A DNA stretch of 6,144 nt from Anaerolineae bacterium (GTDB taxonomy: Bacteria > Chloroflexota > Anaerolineae > B4-G1), in the NCBI GenBank assembly GCA_027079895.1, contig JALWUZ010000302.1, positions 1-6,144 of the forward strand, written 5' to 3'. Shown piece by piece: positions 1 through 4,260 of this stretch. How positions within the stretch are numbered: the stretch's first letter is position 1; the number at the start of each line of letters is the position of its first letter. Made by a program: the position numbers and the translations under genes. Under the pieces are notes generated by a model. It saw nothing but the letters and a program-made list of their open reading frames with translations. It made no database searches and was not told the origin of the DNA.

Positions 1-332
1 AGTCCGGCACGGTAGAGGTGTGGAAGGACGTGGACGAGGACGGCATCTCCCAGTTGGTCGCCACCTACCGGCCGGGGCAGATGGTGGGGGAACTGGCGGT
101 GCTCGACCAGGGGCAGCGGAGCGCGGACTTGGTCGCCGGGCCGGAGGGGGCGACGGTGTTGGCGTTGACCAGAGACCGGCTGCTGGCCCTGTGCGAGGAC
201 GATTCGGTGCTGGCGACCCGTTTGCTGTGGAACATCTCCGTCTCGATGGCCCACCGGGTGCGGTTCATCCTCTGGCAACTCCGCCGCGCTGCGACCGAGA
301 ACGAGAGAAACGAACAGGGCAAGCCTGAGTGA
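1..332 (+). CDS. C-terminal part of a protein with a cyclic-nucleotide-binding (CNB) domain, 5'-truncated by the window edge
   Basis: The reading frame is open from base 3 and ends at TGA 330-332, giving 109 visible residues; the true start lies off the window. Visible residues 24-41 match the phosphate-binding cassette of cNMP-binding domains: PGQMVGELAVLD followed by QRSA, with Glu30 and Arg39 in the positions that contact the ribose and phosphate of the cyclic nucleotide. The 9-residue Glu-Arg spacing is of the PKA type. A strand (VLALTRDRLLAL) and the closing helices (to about residue 100) follow. Only a short charged tail comes after the domain, so there is no C-terminal helix-turn-helix and this is not a Crp/Fnr regulator. 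In the family, such terminal CNB domains sit at the ends of transporters, channels or enzymes. What precedes it here cannot be seen, and ligand specificity is unknown. The gene converges on the minus-strand gene at 367-1161, and its stop lies inside a shared hairpin. Confidence 0.8.
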   Translation, partial: SGTVEVWKDVDEDGISQLVATYRPGQMVGELAVLDQGQRSADLVAGPEGATVLALTRDRLLALCEDDSVLATRLLWNISVSMAHRVRFILWQLRRAATENERNEQGKPE

Positions 333-344
333 GGCTTGCCCTGT
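314..344. terminator. Hairpin between convergent genes, probable (bidirectional) terminator
   Basis: A perfect inverted repeat has arms at 314-326 (A + CAGGGCAAGCCT) and 332-344, with a 5-nt loop at 327-331. The 13-bp stem includes the last codons and the TGA of the + strand CNB gene. On the minus strand it lies 22 nt past the stop of the exported repeat gene and is followed by TTCGTTTCTCTC, a T-rich tail that suits intrinsic termination of that gene. On the + strand no T-tract follows (GTGCGTAGTC), so termination in that direction is less certain. Confidence 0.72.
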
Positions 345-366
345 GTGCGTAGTCGGCGGCGCGGGT

Positions 367-1161
367 TTAGTAAGGTCCGCCCCAGCGATGGCCCGGCTGC
401 GGCCCGCCGAAGCCCGGCCGACCGGCGGGGGGCTTCATCCCGTTCTCCAACATCTCCAAGATGTGCGCCCGCAAGTCCGCGATGTGTTGATCGGCCTCCT
501 CCTGGGTCAGCGTTCCGTCCTCGACCCGCTTCTGGATGCGCTCCACCGCCGGCGCGATGAGGGCGTCCACCAGGTCGTCCAGGGCGACCCCCTGCTCCTC
601 CGCGATTTCGGCGACGGTCTTCCCACCCACCAGAGCCTCGCGCAACTCATCCTCGGTCATATTCAGGGATTCGGCCAGCACCGACAGGTTGACCCCACCT
701 CCCCGCCGTCGTATGGGCTGCCTGCCCCAACTGAACCAGGTGCCGTCTTGCAGCCCTTCGACGAGACGGGCCTTCATCTGGGCGATGATCTCGTCGGCCT
801 GCTCCTGACTGAGCCGTCCGTTGTCCACCGCCCGCTGGATGCGCTCGGTGGCGGGGGCGAGGATGTTGTCCGCCAGTTCGTCGAGGGTCATCCCCTGGGC
901 GGCCGCCAGTTCGGAGATGGTGTTGGCCAGCGCGGCGTTGACCTCTTCCTCCTCGATCCCCAGGCCGTTGGCGAGGATTTGCGGCTGCCGCCCGCAGAAC
1001 ATCTGGGCGACCCGCCGGCCCCGGTGTCCGCCGAACGGGAAGCCGCCCGGCGCGCCGTCTTGAGGCGGGAGCGGCCCCTGTGCCAACGCGGTGCCGACGG
1101 CCCCCAGAACCAGTAACAACGCTACCCCTGCTCCAATCCATTTGCCAATTCGCTTGAACAT
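367..1161 (-). CDS. Exported protein with two tandem helical repeats (DUF2680-like), hypothetical
   Basis: This 264-residue protein starts with a signal peptide: basic MFKRIGKW, hydrophobic core at residues 9-23, and likely cleavage after Ala-Leu-Ala27. A Gly/Pro-rich linker (28-50) precedes two copies of one unit, about residues 62-140 and 163-241, with an exact 101-residue offset. Each unit has an LG(I)EEEEV or LNMTEDEL helix start, then ELAAAQG or EIAEEQG, then APA.ERIQ, then an acidic-Gly-LSQEQAD or LTQEEAD turn and a final helix. This pattern resembles the secreted DUF2680/YckD-type proteins seen in Firmicutes and Chloroflexota, whose function is not established. The linker between copies carries an Arg/Gly run (151-156), and the C-terminus is Gly/Pro-rich, ending in GGPY. 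There is one mature cysteine (Cys56) and no enzymatic motif. The start is fixed by AGGAGGTG 4 nt upstream. It is probably transcribed alone, being preceded by the terminator at 1268-1304 and closed by the hairpin at 314-344. Confidence 0.85.
   Translation of the reverse strand: MFKRIGKWIGAGVALLLVLGAVGTALAQGPLPPQDGAPGGFPFGGHRGRRVAQMFCGRQPQILANGLGIEEEEVNAALANTISELAAAQGMTLDELADNILAPATERIQRAVDNGRLSQEQADEIIAQMKARLVEGLQDGTWFSWGRQPIRRRGGGVNLSVLAESLNMTEDELREALVGGKTVAEIAEEQGVALDDLVDALIAPAVERIQKRVEDGTLTQEEADQHIADLRAHILEMLENGMKPPAGRPGFGGPQPGHRWGGPY
439..978 (-). repeat. Internal tandem duplication within the exported protein gene
   Basis: Codons for residues 62-140 (bases 742-978) and 163-241 (bases 439-675) encode two versions of the same unit, 303 bp apart. 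The best-kept stretch is APATERIQRAVDNGRLSQEQ (residues 102-121) against APAVERIQKRVEDGTLTQEE (203-222). The DNA copies have diverged, but blocks around 'ctggatgcgctc' (532-543 and 834-845) remain identical, so the duplication is old rather than recent. Confidence 0.8.
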
Positions 1162-1165
1162 TTTA

Positions 1166-1173
1166 CACCTCCT
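1166..1173 (-). promoter_or_regulatory. Ribosome binding site of the exported repeat protein
   Basis: AGGAGGTG on the minus strand is a full anti-Shine-Dalgarno match, separated by TAAA from the ATG at 1161-1159. It decides the start and places the signal peptide at the N-terminus. Confidence 0.85.
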
Positions 1174-1210
1174 CGTGATTCGGGTTTTTTTCCCTTGTCA
1201 ATCTGCCCGT

Positions 1211-1242
1211 AGTGTACCACGCGGATGTTCAGAAGTTGTTAA
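1211..1242 (-). promoter_or_regulatory. Candidate extended -10 promoter for the exported repeat gene
   Basis: On the minus strand TACACT (1216-1211) is preceded by TGG (1219-1217), giving the extended -10 form TGnTACACT. A TTAACA element lies at 1242-1237, but the 20-nt spacer is longer than usual, so recognition would rest on the extended -10. The start of transcription would fall near 1204, leaving a leader of about 43 nt before the ATG. The location, just past the upstream terminator and ahead of the gene, is right. The match is by eye only. Confidence 0.4.
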
Positions 1243-1267
1243 GAGGTGATTGAGGTCTGATTGCGAT

Positions 1268-1304
1268 AAAAAACGGCGGAAGTCGTGTGTGCCGACTTCC
1301 GCCG
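1268..1304 (-). terminator. Rho-independent terminator of the small membrane protein gene
   Basis: On the minus strand a perfect 12-bp stem CGGCGGAAGTCG (1304-1293) pairs with CGACTTCCGCCG (1285-1274) across a 7-nt loop, and is followed directly by six T residues (1273-1268). It begins 21 nt beyond the stop of the 76-residue membrane protein gene. This is a textbook intrinsic terminator and separates that gene from the exported repeat gene downstream. Confidence 0.95.
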
Positions 1305-1324
1305 CCGCTTTGGAGCAGGTCGAA

Positions 1325-1555
1325 TTAACCCTTGCGGCTGACGTAGAAGTAGTATCCGGCATAGATGACGATGGCCGCCAGTGCCACGATGCCCCAGATC
1401 GGGAAACCGGAGGCGATGGCCGTCATCACCGAGATGCCGGCCGTCACCCGGCCCACGAAGAGGATGTAGGCAGTGATGGCGCCGAAGACGATTACCACCG
1501 TGCCGAATAGCCAATAAGCCAGCAATCTCAAGTTCTTCTTGTGCTCCTCTGACAT
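1325..1555 (-). CDS. Small two-helix membrane protein, hypothetical
   Basis: This 76-residue protein has a charged N-terminus (MSEEHKKNLR) and two clear hydrophobic segments, about residues 11-35 and 51-72, joined by a short loop with one Arg (36). It ends in a basic SRKG tail. With Lys/Arg at both ends, the positive-inside rule predicts both termini in the cytoplasm and a short outside loop. There are no cysteines, histidines in the membrane or known catalytic motifs, and I do not recognise a family. The start is supported by GGGAGGTG at 1567-1560, 4 nt from the ATG. The gene is monocistronic, with its own promoter at 1605-1632, a leader hairpin at 1584-1599 and a strong terminator at 1268-1304. 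That complete transcription unit makes it a real gene despite its size. A role as a membrane-complex subunit or stress-related small protein is possible but unsupported. Confidence 0.85.
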   Translation of the reverse strand: MSEEHKKNLRLLAYWLFGTVVIVFGAITAYILFVGRVTAGISVMTAIASGFPIWGIVALAAIVIYAGYYFYVSRKG

Positions 1556-1559
1556 AATC

Positions 1560-1567
1560 CACCTCCC
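1560..1567 (-). promoter_or_regulatory. Ribosome binding site of the small membrane protein
   Basis: GGGAGGTG on the minus strand lies 4 nt before the ATG at 1555-1553. It is a strong Shine-Dalgarno sequence and supports this start. Confidence 0.8.
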
Positions 1568-1583
1568 TTGGAGTTAATGATTT

Positions 1584-1599
1584 GGCCGGAAACCCGGCC
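1584..1599 (-). other. Leader hairpin at the predicted 5' end of the small membrane protein mRNA
   Basis: GGCCGG (1599-1594 on the minus strand) pairs perfectly with CCGGCC (1589-1584) across a GTTT loop. The -10 element ends at 1605, so transcription should begin near 1598, putting this 6-bp GC stem at the very 5' end of the transcript. Stems at that position are known in other bacteria to shield mRNAs from 5'-end-dependent decay. That role is inferred here. Confidence 0.5.
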
Positions 1600-1604
1600 T
1601 GGAT

Positions 1605-1632
1605 ATTGTAGCATAGTTCCCATCGGAGGCAA
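1605..1632 (-). promoter_or_regulatory. Promoter of the small membrane protein gene
   Basis: On the minus strand the -10 TACAAT (1610-1605) is preceded by TGC (1613-1611), an extended -10. A -35 TTGCCT (1632-1627, 4 of 6 consensus) lies 16 nt upstream. The predicted start near 1598 leaves a 43-nt leader before the ATG at 1555. This is the best sigma-70-type promoter in the window. Confidence 0.7.
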
Positions 1633-1682
1633 ATCACCGACGGCGGATAGGGCTCTTCAAAGTTCTTACGCTTACGGTCAAA

Positions 1683-1715
1683 TGGGTAGGCGATGGCACT
1701 GCCATCGCCTACCCA
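1683..1715. repeat. Perfect 16-bp intergenic palindrome
   Basis: The left arm 1683-1698 (T + GGGTAGGCGATGGCA) is the exact reverse complement of the right arm 1700-1715, around a single central base (1699). It lies 96 nt past the SDR stop and about 50 nt upstream of the -35 of the next gene. As RNA it folds to a long stem with a tiny loop. There is no T-tract on either side (ATTTGACC on the minus side, AGCGATC on the plus side), so it is a poor intrinsic terminator. It may be a dispersed palindromic (REP-like) element, an operator or a weak terminator for the operon. The remainder of the 1716-1811 gap shows nothing else clear. Confidence 0.75.
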
Positions 1716-1811
1716 GCGATCTCCCACAGCGAACGCAACGGCTCAACCGCCGCTCCCCCTTGTTCATCCGTCGAAGGTCAGAACGTCGAGAAGCCCGGTG
1801 GCGGATGAGGG

Positions 1812-2651
1812 CTATACCCCGCTGAACGCGCTGAAACCCCCGTCCACCGGCACGACCACGCCGGTGACGAACTCCGCCGCCGGCGAGAGCAGCCACACCA
1901 GCACCCCCACCAGGTCGTCGGGGTCGCCGAACCGCCCCAGCGGGGTATGGGCGATGATGGTGCGTCCTCGTGCCGTCAGGTCGCCGCTCTCCTCATCCAG
2001 CAGCAGAAAGCGGTTCTGCGCCGTCAGAAAGAACCCCGGCGCGATGCCGTTGACCCGGATACGGGGGGTGTACTCCTGCGCCATGTGCGTCGCCAGCCAC
2101 TGGGTAAAGTTGCTCACCGCCGCTTTGGCCGCCGAGTAGGCCGGGATGCGCGTCAGCGGGCGAAAGGCGTTCATCGAGGAGATGTTGACGATCACCCCCG
2201 CGCCTTGCTCCGCCATCACCCGCCCGAAGACCTGGCTGGGCAGCAGCGTCCCCAGAAAGTTCAGGTCGAACACCCAGCGCACCGCTTCCGGCGGCAGGTC
2301 GAAGAAGGAGCGGTCGGGGGCGGTGGTGGCCTGCTGCTTGTTCCCTCCCGCGCCGTTGATGAGCACGTCCACCCGCCCGAACCGTTCCAACACGGCGTCG
2401 CGGGCCTCTTCGAGGCTGGACGGGTCGAGCACATCGCACCGGAGGGCCAGAGCCGCGCCCCCCTGCGCCGTGATGTCGTCGGCGACCCGCTGCGCAGCCG
2501 CGGCGGACAGGTCCAGCACCGCCACCGCGACCCCCAGACGGCCCAGGGCGCGGCTCAGCGTGCCGCACAGCACCCCGCCGCCGCCGGTGACGACGGCGAC
2601 CTTCCCCGACAGCCCGAACAACTCTCCGAGATAGTCGTTCCCTGTGTTCAT
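1812..2651 (-). CDS. Short-chain dehydrogenase/reductase, UxuB-like (D-mannonate oxidoreductase subgroup)
   Basis: This 279-residue classical-type SDR should act in the cytoplasm as an NAD(P)-dependent alcohol/ketone oxidoreductase. The Rossmann start is VTGGGGVLCG (21-30), a variant of TGxxxGxG. Asp47 ends the second strand, which favours NAD(H). NGAG (99-102), Asn131, Ser159, Tyr172 and Lys176 (YSAAK) complete the catalytic tetrad, and PG is at 205-206. Several stretches recall the UxuB/YjmF D-mannonate oxidoreductase subgroup: TGGGGVLCG, NGAGGNKQQATT, SSMNAFRPLTRIPAYSAAK, APGFFLTAQNRFLL and VVPVDGGFSAFSGV. That subgroup is thought to interconvert D-fructuronate and D-mannonate. No uronate isomerase or mannonate dehydratase is adjacent, so the substrate stays inferred. 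ATG at 2651 is chosen because AGGAGG lies 4 nt upstream and the family begins a few residues before the Rossmann strand. The start overlaps the elp3 stop by one base (TGATG), so the two are translationally coupled. Confidence 0.92.
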   Translation of the reverse strand: MNTGNDYLGELFGLSGKVAVVTGGGGVLCGTLSRALGRLGVAVAVLDLSAAAAQRVADDITAQGGAALALRCDVLDPSSLEEARDAVLERFGRVDVLINGAGGNKQQATTAPDRSFFDLPPEAVRWVFDLNFLGTLLPSQVFGRVMAEQGAGVIVNISSMNAFRPLTRIPAYSAAKAAVSNFTQWLATHMAQEYTPRIRVNGIAPGFFLTAQNRFLLLDEESGDLTARGRTIIAHTPLGRFGDPDDLVGVLVWLLSPAAEFVTGVVVPVDGGFSAFSGV

Positions 2652-2661
2652 CAGTCCTCCT
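2649..2661 (-). promoter_or_regulatory. Coupled stop/start and ribosome binding site at the elp3-SDR junction
   Basis: On the minus strand AGGAGG (2661-2656) is followed by ACTGATG, where the elp3 stop TGA (2653-2651) and the SDR ATG (2651-2649) share one base. The Shine-Dalgarno lies inside the last codons of elp3. Ribosomes finishing Elp3 can restart directly on the SDR. Confidence 0.85.
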
Positions 2662-4255
2662 GTGACGATTCTCTCACGGGGGCGAGGTCGCGGTGCATGT
2701 ACCACCGTCCCAGTGTGAACCCCCGTTCGCGGTAGTAAGGGCGCGTGCCGACGGCGGCGATGACCGCCAGACGCCGGTAGCCCGCCTGCCGAGCGATGCG
2801 CCGGGCCTCGTCCAGCAGCCGCGTGCCCAGCCCGACGTGCTGCGCGTGCCCCTCCTGCTGGTCTCCCAACTCCAACGCGGGGCCGTAGACGTGTACCTCC
2901 CGCACCACCGCCGCCCCGTCCAACTCCGCCAGCGGGGGCGCGGCCTGGGGCAGCGAGAGCCGCAGGAAGCCCGCCAGCCGGTCGTCGGGGGTGACGTAAC
3001 TCAGAAACCACTCGCGGGTGCCGTCCGTCTCGTACTCCAGGCGGGACAGGCGCAGGGAGTCCGGCGCGACTGTGCTCCCGCGCACCTCCCGGCAGCGGAT
3101 GCAGCGGCAGACCAGCCCCTCCTGGGCCATCCGCCGTCGGACGATCTGGCGCAGGTTCGACTTCTTCACTCCGGCGACGATGTTGGGGGCCGGGATGTCC
3201 CGCATCAGCCGGTTCACGCGGCAGTAGGGGGGGATGGTGCTCTTGCAACGGGCCAGCAACTCGACCAGCGTCTCCTCGTCGTAGGGACGGTACTCCCCGC
3301 GCTGCCAGTGAGCGTACAACTCCGTATCCCGCAGCAGGGCGGTCGGGTAGATCTTCAGTTCGTCGGGGCGGAGGGCCGGGTCGTCCCACAGGCGGCGGAA
3401 ATCGGCCTCGTCGCTCTCCGGGGTCGCCCCCAGCAGGTTGGGCATCCAGTGGACGACGATTTTGAACCCCGCCAGCCGCAGCAGGCGCATCGCCCGGCGG
3501 GTCGCGGCGACGGTGTGACCGCGCTTGTTGCGGGCCAGAATCTCGTCGTCGAGGCTCTGCACGCCCAACTGCACCTTCGTGACCCCCAGGCGGCGCAGAC
3601 GGGCCACCTCCTCCGGCGTGATGCTGTCCGGGCGGGTTTCGATGACCAGCCCCACGTTCCGGTGGACGGCGGTCTCGTTCCGGCGTTGGGCCTCTTCCAG
3701 CGTGGGGGATGGGCTCCCGTTGAGCGCGTCCAGGCAGCGGCGGACGAACCACTCCTGATAGGACGGCGGGTAGTGAGACCAGGTGCCGCCCAGGATGAGC
3801 AGTTCCACCTTGTCCACCCGATGGCCGATCTCCGCCAGCACTCGGACGCGGCCGGCCGTCTGGCCGTAGGGGTCGAAGTCGTAGGCGGCGGCCCGCATCG
3901 CGCCGGGCTCGTCGGGGAGGTAACTCTTCGGCATACCGGCCGGCGCGGGGCAGAAGATGCACTCGCCGGGGCAGGGGAACGGCTTGGTCAGCACGGCGAC
4001 CGGCGCCACGCCGGAGATGGTGCGGGTCGGCTTGGAGCGCAACAGCCGCAGCATAGTTGGGTCCGGCTCCTCCCCGTCCTCGGCGCACAGCCGCAGATAA
4101 CCCCGCAGCAGCCGACTCTTGGAGAGCGTCCGGCCATCGGGCAGGGGATGACGGCGCAGGGCGCGGGTCAGGTGCTCCGGCGCGGCCTGAATCTCGTCCA
4201 GCACCGCGCGGACGATGTCCCTGGGGATTTCCGGTGCGTCTCCGGTGGGGCGCAT
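2651..4255 (-). CDS. elp3: Elp3: tRNA uridine-34 modification radical SAM/GNAT enzyme
   Basis: This 534-residue protein is a stand-alone bacterial Elp3, which uses radical-SAM chemistry and acetyl-CoA to start carboxymethyl-type modification at C5 of the tRNA wobble uridine. In order: a basic N-terminal tRNA-binding part with SKPTRTISGVAPVAVLTKP (74-92); the radical SAM cluster motif Cys95-x3-Cys99-x2-Cys102; LGGTW (155-159); IETRPD (205-210); LGVQS (230-234); RGHTV (245-249); HWMPNL (269-274); KIYPTALLRDTELY (301-314); the zinc cysteines CRCIRC (383-388); and a C-terminal GNAT domain with acetyl-CoA loop QHVGLGTRLL (472-481) and GTRPYYRERGF (503-513). All expected blocks are present, so the enzyme looks intact. 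The start ATG at 4255 lies 5 nt after the stop of the redox gene, with no clear Shine-Dalgarno, which suggests re-initiation from the upstream gene. No other Elongator subunit is nearby, as usual in bacteria. The tRNA targets are not visible from sequence. Confidence 0.93.
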   Translation of the reverse strand: MRPTGDAPEIPRDIVRAVLDEIQAAPEHLTRALRRHPLPDGRTLSKSRLLRGYLRLCAEDGEEPDPTMLRLLRSKPTRTISGVAPVAVLTKPFPCPGECIFCPAPAGMPKSYLPDEPGAMRAAAYDFDPYGQTAGRVRVLAEIGHRVDKVELLILGGTWSHYPPSYQEWFVRRCLDALNGSPSPTLEEAQRRNETAVHRNVGLVIETRPDSITPEEVARLRRLGVTKVQLGVQSLDDEILARNKRGHTVAATRRAMRLLRLAGFKIVVHWMPNLLGATPESDEADFRRLWDDPALRPDELKIYPTALLRDTELYAHWQRGEYRPYDEETLVELLARCKSTIPPYCRVNRLMRDIPAPNIVAGVKKSNLRQIVRRRMAQEGLVCRCIRCREVRGSTVAPDSLRLSRLEYETDGTREWFLSYVTPDDRLAGFLRLSLPQAAPPLAELDGAAVVREVHVYGPALELGDQQEGHAQHVGLGTRLLDEARRIARQAGYRRLAVIAAVGTRPYYRERGFTLGRWYMHRDLAPVRESSQED

Positions 4256-4260
4256 AGTCG

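Noticed and set aside
1182..1194. GGG-T7-CCC mini-palindrome in the leader of the exported protein
   Set aside because: A 3-bp stem with a 7-nt loop is too weak to be a terminator or stable structure; it is probably just an A/T tract.
1173..1201. Perfect TTGACA (-35) on the minus strand at 1201-1196 upstream of the exported protein
   Set aside because: At 17 nt spacing the -10 would be TCACGA, which is a poor match and lies in the ribosome binding site; the leader would be almost absent.
1678..1767. Minus-strand 29-codon frame with a CVRC motif ending just beyond the palindrome
   Set aside because: It has no Shine-Dalgarno, its second half is simply the palindrome translated, and there is no other sign of coding.
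1789..1814. AGCCC...GGGCT inverted repeat immediately after the SDR stop as an operon terminator
   Set aside because: It has only about 5 bp of stem with a 12-nt loop and no T-tract after it.
1812..4088. Continuous 758-codon open frame that would fuse the SDR with an N-terminal extension
   Set aside because: The extension is an off-frame reading of elp3. The real SDR start at 2651 has an AGGAGG site and the family-typical N-terminus.
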